DNA from: Vombatus ursinus
Lineage: Eukaryota > Chordata > Mammalia > Diprotodontia > Vombatidae
Assembly: GCF_900497805.2 (NCBI RefSeq)
Contig: NW_020954702.1
Span: forward strand, 2,089,586 to 2,153,585
Length of the DNA: 64,000 nucleotides
Reading direction: 5' to 3'
Shown: one piece after another, positions 34,241-45,544 of the stretch
Numbering within the stretch: position 1 is the first letter of the stretch
Layout: the number at the start of each line of letters is the position of its first letter
Made by a program: the position numbers and the translations under genes
Notes under the pieces: generated by a model
What the model was told of the DNA's origin: nothing
The model's database searches: none
Seen by the model: the letters and a program-made list of their open reading frames with translations, nothing else

Positions 34241-35099
34241 AATAATGTTCTCTACGTAAGTGTTACCTAGTTCTGTCCACTTCTCCCAATAATAATATAT
34301 ACATTTGTAAGTGTGTACCCTATGTTTGTGAGGAAATGTTTTATTACATTTTTTTCCTACTGTACAACTTCATTAAATTATTTTGCTTTGAATCATGTCC
34401 CCTTGCTAAGTAGTGAAAATAAAGGCATCAGTAGAATGCCTTGAACCTAGGGGAAGGTGCTTCTCTAGGGGAAGACATATGCAAGATGAAGGGAGCCCCC
34501 AGGTGCTAAATTAACAATGACTTCAATTCTTTTGTATGCCAAGTACAAGTCTAGGGTCCCCTCCCCTCCCACAATGAACTCCTATGTTGGTTGAATATAC
34601 CAGCACCCTGGAGTTTCAGGGAAAATTTCAACAACAAAGGTATGGCTCAAGTCTAGGGCTTTCCTAAATTAGATTAATGTACTACAAACAGTATTCACTC
34701 TACAATGTAGTTATTTGGAATTAAAGCCTTTTCTCCACCACAAACATAAATATGAAAGACTTGTTACTTAATAAATACTTTTAAAAAAATAACATGAAAC
34801 AATAATTCATCACCTATTCAACTGTGCCTTAGGGTAAAAGCACTTTGTCAGACTGCTGAACAGATATTTTACTTTCAACTCTGACCTATATTGTCTGTAC
34901 AACTCACAAGCTCAGATCCCCTGGCAAGCTAGGGCATGGCTAAAGATTTATTAGTCCTGTCAGCAATAGCCCCATCCTGGCAGTTTCTCCTGGTGGCAGT
35001 GCATTTTCTCCTTAGGAAAGCAGTGTAATTACAACAAGCACCTCCTTCCGGACAACCTATACTGACTAAAGAACTCCTGACCTCTTGAATTCAGGAGGT
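34241..35099. other. Unassigned sequence
   Basis: No gene seen. It contains less AT-rich stretches (34430-34640, 34880-35060) that could be decayed LTRs, but nothing to support that in the window. Confidence 0.4.
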
Positions 35100-36122
35100 T
35101 ATTATCACTTCATTTTACCCGTCAGATCTATGGAAAAGGGAAGAATTGATGACCAAGAGACAGAGAGCATTATTAGATGCAAAATGAATAATTTTGATCA
35201 CATGAAATTTAAAAGGTTTAACAAAAACAAAACTAATACAACCAAGATTAGAAGGAAAGCAGGAAATTGGGGGAAATTTTTACAGCACATTTCTCTGATA
35301 AAGGCCTCATTTCTCAATTGTGTAGAGAACTGAGTCAAATTTATAAGAACATCAGTTCCAATTTAAAAATGGTCGGAGGATATAAATAGGTAGTTTTCAG
35401 AAGAAGAAATCAAAGCTACTTATAGTCATATGGGAAAAAAAATACTCTAAATCACTGTTGCGTAGAGAAATGCAAATTAAAACAACTCTGAGGTACCACC
35501 TTACACCTATCAGATTGGCCAATATGACAGAAAATGAAAATAATAAATGTTGGAAGGGAGTGAAAATATTAGGATACTATTGCACTACTGGTAGAGCTGT
35601 GAGCTGATACAACCATTCTGGAGAGCAATTTGGAACTATGGCCAAAAGGGCTATAAAACTGTGCATACTCTTTGATCCAGTAATATCACTACTAGATCTG
35701 TATTCCAGAGATCAAAAAAAGGGGTAATGGGAAGGACCTATGTAAACAAAAGTATTTATAGCAGCTCTTTTATAGTTCCAATGAATTGGAAATTGAGAGG
35801 ATGCTCATCAATCCGGGAAAGGTGGCACAAGTTGTGGTATATGATTGCAATGGAATACTATTGTGCTATAAAAAATGATAAGCAGGATGCTTGCAGAAAA
35901 ACTGGGAAGACTTTTATCAACTGAAGCAAAGTGAAGTGAACAGAACCAGTATAACATTGTACACAGTAAAAGCATTATTATATGATTATAGACTGTGAAT
36001 GACTTAGGTATTCTAATCAAAACAATGATCCAAGACAATTCTGAAGGACTTATGAAGAAAAATGCTATCCACCTCCAGAGAAATAACTGGATGCGGATCA
36101 AAGGATGTTTTGTTTTGTTTTG
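35100..36122 (+). mobile_element. L1 LINE, ORF2 C-terminus and start of 3'UTR (outer element of a nest)
   Basis: Begins 'cccgtcagatctatggaaaa' and passes the usual landmarks 'gagaaatgcaaattaaaaca' and 'gtggtatatgattgcaatgg'. It reaches 'tccagagaaataactggatg', then is cut by an opposite-strand L1. It resumes at about 37862. Many stops. Confidence 0.9.
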
Positions 36123-36124
36123 TT

Positions 36125-37858
36125 TTGTTTTAATTTTACTTCATTTATTTATTTTTAGTTTTCAACATTCACTTCCATAAGATTTTGAGTTCTAAATTTT
36201 CTCCCCCTCCTTTCCCTTCTCCCTCCCCCCTCCCCAAGACAGCATGCAATCTGATATAGGCTCTACAGATACATTCATATTAAACATAACCACATTAATC
36301 ATGTTGTAAAGAAGAATTAGAACCAATGAGAGAAACCACAAGAAAGAAGAGACAACAACAACAACAAAAAGAGAAAGCAAATAGTATGCTTCAAAATGCA
36401 TTCAGACTCCATAGTTCTTTCTCTGAATGTGGATAGCATTTTCCATCGTGACTCTTTTGGAGTTGGCTTAGATTCTTGCATTGCTAAGAAGAGATAAGTC
36501 TATCAAAGTTAGTCATCACATATGTTGCTGTTACTGTGTACAATGTTCTCCTGGTTCTGCTCATTTCACTCAGCATCTTTTCAGGTTTTTCAGAAGTCTG
36601 CCTGTTCATCATTTCTTATGAAACAATAGTATTCCATCACATTCATATACCACAACTTGCTCAGCCATTCCCCAATTGATGGGTAATCCCTTAACTTCCA
36701 ATTCTTTGCCACCACAAAAAGAGCTGCTACAAATATTTTTGTGCATGTGGGTCCTTTTCCCATTTTTATGATCTCTTTGGGATACAGACCTAGAAGTGGT
36801 ATTGCTGGGTCAAAGGGTATGCATAGTTTGATTACCCTTTGGGCATAGTTCCAAATTACTCTCTGGAATGGCTGGATCAGTTCAAACTCTGCCCACAATG
36901 CATTAGTGTTCCAATTTTCCCACATCTTCACCAGCATTTATCATTTTCCTATTTTGTCATCTTGGCCAATCTGATAGGTGTGATGTGGTACCTCAGAATT
37001 GTTTTAATTTGCATTTCTTTAATCAATAGTGATTTAGAGTATTTTTCATATGACTATAGATAACTTTAATTTCTTCGTCTGAAAACTACCTTTGACACTT
37101 ACTAGCTGTGTGACCCTGGTCAAGTCACTTAACCCCAATTGCTTAAAAAAAAAACAAAACTACATGCTCATATTCTTTGACCATTTATCAGTTGTATTCT
37201 TATAAATTTGACTCAGTTCTCTATATATTTTAGAAATGAGGCCTTTATCAGAGACACTGGTTGTAAAAATTGTTTCCTAGCTTTCTGCTTCTTGGTTGCA
37301 TTGGCTTTGTTCGCGCAAAAACTTTTTCAATTTAATGTAATCAAGATTATCCATTTTGCATTTCGTAATGTTCTCTATCTCTTGTTTGATCATAAATTCT
37401 TCCTTTTTCTATAAATCTGACAGGTAAACTATTCCTTGCTCTCCTAATTTGCTCATAGTATCAGCCTTTATAGCTAAATTGTGTACCCATTTTGACTTTT
37501 TCTTGGTACAGGGTATAAGATCTTGGTCTACGCCTAGTTTTTGCCACACTATTTTCCAGTTTTCCCAGAAGTTTTTGTTAAATAGTGAGTTCTTATTCCA
37601 GAAGCTAGATTCTCTGGGTTTATCAAACAGTAGATTATTATAGTCATTGACTACTGTGTCTTGTGTACCTAATCTATTCTACTGATCCACCACTCTATTT
37701 CTTAGCCAGTACCAAGTAGGTTTGATGATTGCTGCTTTATAATACAATTTAAGATCTTGTATGGTTAGGCCACCTTCCCTTGCACTTCTTTTCATTAATT
37801 CCCTTGATATTCTGGACTTTATTTGAAATTGGTTATTTTTTCTAGCTCTATATTAACT
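36125..37858 (-). mobile_element. L1 LINE inserted in the 3'UTR of another L1, antisense
   Basis: T-rich 3' end at 36125-36165, 3'UTR, then ORF2 C-terminal text on the minus strand (36590-36937 with WNYAQRVIKLCIPFDPAIPL). The 5' end lies at about 37858, after the reversed 'RDIKYQEN..KVQNIKRINEK'-type region. Possible TSD ttaattttact and ttaactttata, 9 of 11 positions. A truncated SINE interrupts it at 37090-37155. Confidence 0.88.
37090..37155 (+). mobile_element. 5'-truncated A-tailed SINE with 8-bp TSD
   Basis: Only the CORE and A tail remain ('gacacttactagctgtgtga', 'gtcacttaaccccaattgct'). Flanked by aaaactac at 37082-37089 and 37156-37163. It shows that these SINEs, like L1, can insert 5'-truncated. 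Confidence 0.92.
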
Positions 37859-37861
37859 TTA

Positions 37862-38082
37862 TATTCTTGGGGGGGTGTTTGTTTTCTTATACAACATGAC
37901 TAATATGTAAATATGTTTTGCATGACCATATGTAATCAATACCAAATTGCTTGCCTTCTCAAAGAGGGGGGGGAGGAGAGGGAGAAAATTTGGAACTCAA
38001 AGATTTTTTAAAATTAATGTTAAAAATTGTTTTTATGTGTAATTGGGAAAAAATTTAAATTAAATTTTTAAAAAAAATTCAT
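37862..38082 (+). mobile_element. L1 LINE 3'UTR, end of the outer nested element
   Basis: 'acaacatgactaatatgtaa', 'gcttgccttctcaaagaggg' and 'tttggaactcaaagattttt', then an A-rich end. This supplies the 3'UTR tail missing from 35100-36122. Confidence 0.88.
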
Positions 38083-38389
38083 TTCTCAGGATCACCATTT
38101 GTAAACTGAGTTCAGGAAAGGAAATATGAAGCAGAAAAGGCAGCCAGAGATTTGAGGTCCAATCTCAGGCTCACTCAGGCTCATTAAATTCTGATGGTCA
38201 TTAGACTGTACCACCACCCTTAGAGTTGTTGGTAGGGAGGAACCAGGAGAAAAATACACTTCCTCACCTGCTTCAAGTTAATGGAAAGCTGTATTCCCCC
38301 CAGAGAGAGGTGCAGCTTTTTCATAGCTCTTGTAGTCACTAGGAGCAATATTTCCTAGGACCTTGCCAAGTAGGCTGGGTTAGATTTTC

Positions 38390-38722
38390 CTAAGGCCCTT
38401 TCATTCAACTCAGGGTAGTTTGAGCCTCCTATTGAGACTATCTCTAAACTTAATTTGCTAATGGGGATTGCTCAGGTTGTTGATATGGCTTCCTGTTAGC
38501 CTCAATCCAAAAAGTCAGTAGCTCCAGGATAAGCTCCAGTATTCCACGGGGCTTCTCACCTTAAATTGACAACCTGACTAATACTAGTAGACTGTGAAGA
38601 GCTAAATAATTGTGATTTCCTAAGAGAACATCTTTGTTAAATATCCTTCCTCTTCTGTGGTTACATAAATCTCCTTCTGTTGACTATTGAATAACCTGCA
38701 AGTATTTCATGTTATTAAAATG
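38390..38722 (+). mobile_element. LTR, family C, sense (diverged)
   Basis: Shares 'cattgacaacctgac'-like text, 'tgtggttacataaatctcct', 'tctgttgactattgaataac' and 'caagtatttcatgttat' with the 3' half of 19349-19726. Limits uncertain. Confidence 0.5.
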
Positions 38723-39417
38723 TTGGAATTAATCCATAAGAGCACTAGCCTAAGTTAGCCCTAGCCTCCTTAACTACTAAGGAGGCAGCTCTTTCTTACT
38801 CCGTTGCCAATCTTTTTTGACATAATTCCAGTCATAGGAATACTCAACAGCCAACTAGAACTACTTGGTCATGTAAATTATTTATAAAGGATCCAGAGAA
38901 TGTAGCCTTCCAGAAGAGACCAGAACATATGTTCAACTCCATGAGAAGCGGATAATCTACTAGATAGAGGACGGGGACAAGGGGAGTCATATGATTTTTA
39001 ATATATGTCATTTGATTTCTAAAATTATAAAAATAATACTGTTCACATAGTAGTTATTTGTAAGTATCCTCTATTTCCAAGTATGCTGTCTTTTTATGCT
39101 CAAGTCAAGGAAGAATTCTAGATATTAAACTAATTTCTCCTAATTTTAAAAATTAAACATATTAATATTAATTAATTAAACATTTTGTTAATTAATCTAA
39201 TTAACTTTTTATTAATTAAACAATTTTTGCTAATTAATTAAACATAATTAATATTAAGTAATTAAAATTAAACGTGTTGATATTAAAAATAATTTTCAAA
39301 ATCTCCTAATTTTAAAAATTAAAAAATTATAAATGTTTTATAATTAGTCTTGATATCCTAAAAAAAATTGCCAAGATGGTGACATCTGCCAAGACATATA
39401 ATACAGACATCATTCCA
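38723..39417. other. Unassigned, very AT-rich sequence
   Basis: 39140-39340 is dominated by 'taattaa' permutations, a low-complexity stretch. No gene. Confidence 0.55.
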
Positions 39418-39432
39418 GATTGCAGCAGTTCT

Positions 39433-39586
39433 TTTCTTTTTTGGGAGAGTCTAGGCATTGGGGTTAAATGACTTGCCCAGGATCACACAGCTAATTAAGT
39501 GTCAAGTGTCTGAGGCCGAATTTGAACTCAGGTCCTTCTGATTCCAGGGCTAGTGCTCTATTCACTGCACCCCTCTAGCTGCCCCT
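39433..39586 (-). mobile_element. A-tailed SINE with 15-bp TSD, antisense
   Basis: T/C-rich tail, 'ggggttaaatgacttgccca', 'ggatcacacagctaattaag', and the reversed head 'gcacccctctagctgcccct'. Flanks gattgcagcagttct (39418-39432) and gatttcagcagttct (39587-39601) match at 14 of 15 positions. Confidence 0.95.
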
Positions 39587-39601
39587 GATTTCAGCAGTTC
39601 T

Positions 39602-40554
39602 ATAAGCATTTGACAGTAAAATACAAGCCTCGTATATAGTATTATTTAGCACCTTTTCACTTCTGGTATTAAATTAATTTTTCAAACTAAGTTTTTCTTC
39701 CCAATTCATCCTGGTTCTACTACTGGTTAACACTGTGATATTAGGCAATTTGCCTAGACTTTTCTTACCTGTAAAATTATCTCTGAGGTCTTTTATGACT
39801 CAAATACTTTATGATTTTATGAATTCATGATTTTCAGCCTATTCATCTATTTATAAATCAACTGTTATATATAATACCTTAAATCAAAAGAGAAAGGATA
39901 AGTATCATAACGTGAAAATACATGCTAAATTTATAGAGTTCCTTCAGAATAAAAAATGCAAAGAGAATACCAAATCATTTTAGAAGCAAAATTGTGAGTA
40001 TAGAGTAATGAGTTCTAAATTACGAAGAAAATTGATAGCTTGGACTATAACAGGATGATTGCTACCTTTATGTTTTGCTTAAACTTGACCATGATCTAGA
40101 CCCATATTTCTGATTCAGTATAAACAGCTTGTCGATGACAATTGCCACAAATTTAAGATAGTGCTGCTCCTGATCTACGAACCCTTAACATTGTAATTAT
40201 AGAAATGAGAGAAATTTCCAATGTCAAGAATTCAAAAGAAAATAATTGATTTATATAAGTATTTTATTAATGTATAAACTGATTTCAAGCAAAATTTCTC
40301 TGATTTTTCACATTTATTATAGTCAACCTATGCATTAACATTATCACTGATAGTTTTCATGATTTCATTGTTATGTCTTTCACTGATACATACTGCAACA
40401 TCTCCAGTGCAACATTATCACTGGTTTCATTCTGGTCATTTCTTATCCATGTTTTCCTAAGGTTCTCCACAGTAAATCTACTGAAAGCCCTGGAAGTCTT
40501 CCTTTTGTTCTCTTAGTGTCTCTAGGGAAGTAATAATGCGCCACTTGAGCTGTC
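39602..40554. other. Unassigned AT-rich sequence
   Basis: No gene and no nameable repeat. Confidence 0.5.
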
Positions 40555-40808
40555 CATAATAGCTACTATTTATATAGGACTTTAAGATTTCCTAAATGCC
40601 TCACAAATTTTATCTCATTTGATTCTCACAACTTTGTGAGGTAGGGACTAATAGCAGCTCCATTTTACAAATTAAGGCTCAGAGAGGTTAAGTAGTTTAC
40701 ACAGGGATAGAGAACCAGGACATTCTGAGGCAGGATTTCAGCTAAGATCTTCCTTATTCCAAATCCAGTGGACTCTAAAATCCACTATACTACCTAGTTA
40801 CCTAACTC
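40555..40808 (-). mobile_element. MIR/CORE-SINE, antisense
   Basis: 'actatttatataggacttta', 'ttgattctcacaactttgtg' and 'aggtagggactaatagcagc', with a strongly diverged CORE and a head 'ccactatactacctagttac'. Confidence 0.82.
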
Positions 40809-41154
40809 ATTCATATGACATAATTAGTGAGTCATAAGATCTGAACTTATATTTCCTCAATAATTCCTCTTATGTTTCCTCAATAATGTATTTAATGCCA
40901 CTTCTTGTGCTTAAGACTTACCGGAAACATGCCTTAGCCTATTCATGCCTACCATACATACACTCATCTTTCCACTGTCCTTTGTGTTATTTATAATCTT
41001 AGTTTTCCTGAGATCACAGCTGCCCTATCCTTTGAAATCTATATTATACATTTAATACTGTATGAAAGATGGGAATCTAAGTACAAGCTGTCTCACGAGT
41101 ATACACATAGATTTTGCTGGAGCAACTCTGGTGGTGGGGAGGAAGGAAAAAAGG

Positions 41155-41422
41155 AAGGAAGGAGTTATTTACTAAGCACCCACTATATGCAAGGGACTGC
41201 CCTAATTGCTTTACAAATATTCTTTCACTTGATCCTCACAACAACCCCAAAACCCTGGGAGGTAGGTGCTATTATTTTCCCCATTTTACAGTTGACAAAA
41301 CTGTAGCAGACAGAGGTGACTTGCCCAGGGACACAGCCAATAAGTGTCTGAGGTTTATTCAAACTCAGTTCTTGACTCCAGGCCCAACACTCTACACATT
41401 GTGCCAACTAGCTACCTCTGGA
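41155..41422 (-). mobile_element. MIR/CORE-SINE, antisense
   Basis: 'tttactaagcacccactata', 'cttgatcctcacaacaaccc', 'gaggtaggtgctattatttt', 'gacttgcccagggacacagc' and the head 'gtgccaactagctacct'. Confidence 0.88.
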
Positions 41423-41689
41423 GCTGGGATTATAGTATGCAAAGAAATGATGCAAAGAAAGACCTCTTAAGGTAAAACCCCTAGGATTGAACTGGGTCTG
41501 TGTAAGCCTAGCTCTAGTGCCCTGGTGGGCCCTGAGCTATATTAATAATTACATCGTATTAATAATATTTATTATTTTGTCATATTTATGATATATTATT
41601 GATTATATTAATTATTATTAATAGTAATAATCCTCTATTTCATTTGACTCAATTATTTAAGCACTTAGTAAACTAAAAGAGTCTGAGCC

Positions 41690-42500
41690 TGAGACATCGT
41701 GAGGCAAACGGCTGCTTGACTGCTCATTCGACTTGGATAAGAAGGGAGTCACTAATTCTAATAAGAGTTTTGTCAAGATAATTCACTGGTCATAGCAAAG
41801 TCTTTTCCAACAACCCAAAAAGTGACTCTAGAAATGACCCTCACCAAAGGGTCAATATCAAAATCAGCTTGATTATATACTTTGCATCTAAGGATGGAGA
41901 AGTGCTCTACAATCAGTAAAAAAGACCTGGAGCTGACTGCAGCTCAGTTCATAAGCTTCTTATTGCAAAATTCAGACTTAAAGAAAGTAGGGAAAACCAT
42001 CAGATCATATAGGTATGACCTAAATAACATCCCTTATGAATATGAAATGAAAGTGGTGAATAGATTTAAAGGATTAGATCCGGTACAGAACCTGAAGAAC
42101 TATGGACAGAGGTTAGCAATACTATACAGGAGGCAGTAACAACAACAACAACAACAAAATGCCAAAGAAATTGGGAAATTGGGATTTTGGAAGAAAGCAA
42201 AATGATTCTATGATGAGGCTTTACAAATAGCTGGGGAAAGAAGGAAAGTGAAAAGGTAAAGGAGAAGGAAAGACGTGCCCAGCTGAATGCAGAATTCCGA
42301 AGAATAGCAAAGAGAAATAAGAAGGTTCTCTTAAATGATCAATGCAAAGAAACAATAAAATGAGAAAGACAAGAGATCTCTTTAAGAAAATTAGAGACAT
42401 CAAAGAGAACATGCAAAAATGGTCATGATAAAAGACTAAAATGGGAGGGACTTAGAAGCAGAAGAGATTAAGAAGAGGTGGCAAGAACATACAGAAGAGC
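41690..42500 (+). mobile_element. RTE/BovB-like LINE fragment (endonuclease region)
   Basis: The text follows the RTE endonuclease ORF: 'aatattcactggtcatagca'-like (41777-41800), 'cttgattatatactttgcat', 'aaagacctggagctgactgc', then 'ataggtatgacctaaataac'. Beyond a (AAC)n run at 42138-42158 it continues with 'gaggctttacaaatagctgg' and 'gcccagctgaatgcagaatt'. An 85-codon frame (41882-42139) covers KKDLELTAAQFISFLLQNSDLKKVGKTIR, matching the end of the RTE endonuclease domain. Both ends are missing. This is the LINE family whose 3' tail is used by the Mar-1-type SINEs in this window. Confidence 0.85.
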
Positions 42501-42504
42501 AGAG

Positions 42505-43500
42505 GATTCTGGGAATATGCCTGAGTGGCTCAGAAAATTCCAAATTTTCTTCACAAACAAGACAGAACATCACCTCAAAGTAAACACAGAATGGCAAAAC
42601 TTTGGGGTAAAGTAATTGTCCTCCTAAGACAACTGGAGAAAACCTCAAAAAAGACTTGACATTCACAGCCTGAGGTTTGGCCCGACTCAAGTGCAAACAC
42701 TTCCAGGCTGACTCCACTGAAACAACAAACACTGGGTCAGGAGGCAGCCTCAGCATTAGGAATATTCACCTCATGGACAGTGTTGGGGTTGGACTGCTGA
42801 GTAGGGAAAGATTGAAGGACCCTCTGCCATCTTGGGATGCCAGGTACAGCTGTGCTGACCAGATGAGGTCCCAGGCTATGGCTGTGGGTGAGAAGGAGTG
42901 AGCATATGCCTGGTGAGTGCAGTAGAAGAAGGGTGAGAACCCTTCTGGCTATGGGCACTTGCAGGAGAGCAGAGTCCCTAGTTTTGATTCCAGGACAGAG
43001 GGGAAAGCTGAAGTTTGCAGCCCCAGGAGAGACCACAGAGAGCAAGAGCATTTGCAGGACAGTGCGGCTGGGGGGCCCTAGCCATGATCAGAGGTGGAGA
43101 AAAGTACCCAAGGTTGGGTCTTAGGACAGAGCTCAGAAAACAACAGTAAGAAGGACTGAGGCCTGGGGCACCATACCCTGGGCACCATATCTGATTACAA
43201 TAATAAGCTGCTAAAAAACAAAATAAAACAAAACAAAAATAAAAACGAGTAAGCAAAGGAGAAAGAACCCATGGAGATAGAGAAGATCTGGATTCATTTT
43301 CAGAGGAAGAGAGTGGAGCTTAAAAAATCACTTCTACCTCAAAGAGAAACATCAAATGGCCATGAACCCAAAAAGAGTTCTTGGAAGAACTTAAAAAGGA
43401 CTTCAAAAATCAAATAAGAGAAATTGAGGAAAAATTAGGGAAAAAATAAGAGCAATCCAAGAAAAATCAAGAAAATTATGAAAAGACATGCAACCACTTT
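42505..43500 (+). mobile_element. L1 LINE 5'UTR and start of ORF1
   Basis: Starts near 'gattctgggaatatgcctga' and shares its first 230 bp with 45545-45780 ('cctcctaagacaactggaga', 'ctgaggtttggcccgactca'). This is the GC-richer L1 5'UTR, followed near 43280 by ORF1 text (EDLDSFSEEESGA-like, then a K/E-rich coiled coil). It is the only L1 copy here with a long 5'UTR followed by ORF1, so its RNA was once nearly full length at the 5' side. An LTR interrupts ORF1 at 43501. Confidence 0.8.
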
Positions 43501-44062
43501 TGATGGGGTTGGGATCTGGGTCCCAGAAAGGAAAAACCCTGGACTTTCCCACATGGCCAAATCTCTGGCATTTGCCTGAGGCTATAATCCCATCAACTGG
43601 CCTTTCATTGTGGCTACACCCAGTCTCCCAATTCTGTTAACCTAGCCTGGCCTTCCTTTGTTTTACCTCCCCATGTATGCCCCCCCTTCCCCCCACCATT
43701 TCCAACCCTTAATCCTAACTAGGTTCCATTCTCCCTTGGCCATGAGGTCCAGGTCCCAGGAGTTCTGTTCACCCCAGCTTACTGGCCACTCCTAGGACCT
43801 TCCCACAGTTTTTCTGTATATAAAGTCCACCTTGTCTCCATTAAAATGCTCAGGTTCTTATAATCTAGCCACAACTTAGATTCTTATAATCTAACCACTG
43901 CTTACCCAGGTTTCAGACTCTTTAAGAGTCTGCCCAATATGATGGATGTTCTGATAAACCTTGTCTTTGGCTGAAAGAAGGCTTAGGTCGAATTCTTTCA
44001 GGCAGGACCTGCGTGTTGTGATTTTGGGGCACCCAGAACCCCTGAACCCCTAAACCGCATCA
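43501..44062 (+). mobile_element. Solo LTR, family A, sense, inserted in L1 ORF1
   Basis: Begins TGATGGGGTTGGG and ends ...AACCGCATCA, so the ends are TG...CA with the 5-bp inverted pair TGATG/CATCA. A TATA box (tgtatataaagtcc) lies near 43817 and poly-A-type signals ('attaaaatgc', 'gataaac') follow. The L1 ORF1 text on each side reads on across it (...ccactt | cttggaaaa...), with a target duplication of about 4 bp. The best preserved copy of this family here. Confidence 0.85.
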
Positions 44063-45537
44063 CTTGGAAAAAGAGATCCAAGAACTTAAGAAAGAAAGTA
44101 ACTCCATGAAAACTAGAATTGGGCAAAGGGAAGTGAATGACATCACAAGACACCAAGAAATAGCAAAACAAAATCAAAAGAATGAAAAAATAGAAGAGAA
44201 TGTGAAGCACCTCATCAGAAAAACAACTGATCTGGAACATGGATAAAGGAGAGACAATATAAGAATTGTTGGACTACCTGAAAGTTATGACCAAAAAATG
44301 AATAGTGAGATAATATTATAAGAAATAAAAGAAAATTGCTCTAAAGTTCTAGAATAAAAGGGCAAAGTAGAAATAGAAAAAATCCACTGCTCACCATCTG
44401 AAAGAGATCCCAGGATGAAAACGTACAGGAATATCACAGCCAAGTTTTAAAGCTCCCAGGTTAAGGAAAAAATATTACAAGCAACAAGGAAAAAACCAAC
44501 TAAGCACTGCGGAGCTACAATCAGGAGTACACAAACACCTAGGAGCTTCCACACTAAAAGACCACAGGTCTTGGAACATTATATTTTGAAGAACAAAAAA
44601 GCTGGGGTTGAGACAAAAAAACAGAGATTAAAAAAAAAAACTCACCCAGCAAAGTTGAGTATAATCCTGAATGAAAAAAAAAAAATGGATATTTAACAAA
44701 CTAAAAGAATTTCAGCTATCTGTGACAAAAAGACCAGAACTTAATGGAAAAATCAACACATAAGATCCAGGAGAATATAAGGTAAACATTAAAGACCAAT
44801 TATAAGGAACTCAATAACATCAAACTGTTCACTCTTTATATGTGAAAATGTTATCAGTATTCTTAAGATTGTCATTATTACTTGGGTAGTTTGGAAGAAA
44901 GGTTGGAGCTGAGCTGAGTATGATGGGGTGATGCTAAAAACCAAAACTGGGTAGGAAAAGGTAAAAAGGAGTAATTATCTCATACAAATGAGGCATGAAA
45001 GAAAGGACTGATACAGAGGAAGGAGGTGGAAGTGGAGGACTGGTAGTGCTGGGACCTTACTCTAATGGGATCTAGGGTAAAGAGGGAACAACATAGACAT
45101 CTAGAAGGTTATAAAAGCCTTCTCAATGTATAAAGTAATAAGAATAACGGAGGTTAAGGACAGGATAAGGGAAAGACTTTTAGAAGGGTGTGTAGATTAA
45201 GATTTAGTAGAGTCGAGGGAGGGGATAAGAGAGGGACTGGAGGTAAGTAGAATAAGGAGAAGGGTAAGGAGAGGATAAGGAAGGGATTCTTTAAAAACAT
45301 GTGAATTAGGGAGGTACTGGTTAGAAGCAAACTAGATATCTGAGGAGGGATAGCATAAAAAGGGAGATTGAGAAGGATAACAGTGAGGAAAAATAGAATG
45401 GTGGGAAATACACAAATAGTAATTATAATTTTGGATGTGCATAGTAATTACACAAATAGTAATTATTTTATACAAATAGTAATTACAATTTTGGATGAAC
45501 TCACCCATAAAGCAGAAATGGATCACAGAATGGATTA
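44063..45537 (+). mobile_element. L1 LINE ORF1, inter-ORF region and first codons of ORF2
   Basis: The frame at 44064-44246 is the ORF1 coiled coil (KEIQELKKESNSMKTRIGQR). After it come RDNIRIVGLPESYDQK-like RRM text and the ORF1 C-terminus to about 44790. The stretch 45490-45537 reads MNSPIKQKW.TEWIKNQN, the conserved start of the ORF2 endonuclease. Between them lies an AG-rich spacer with three imperfect copies of 'acacaaatagtaattat' (45410-45495). The copy stops abruptly at 45537, so it is 3'-truncated or rearranged. Confidence 0.75.
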
Positions 45538-45544
45538 AAAATCA

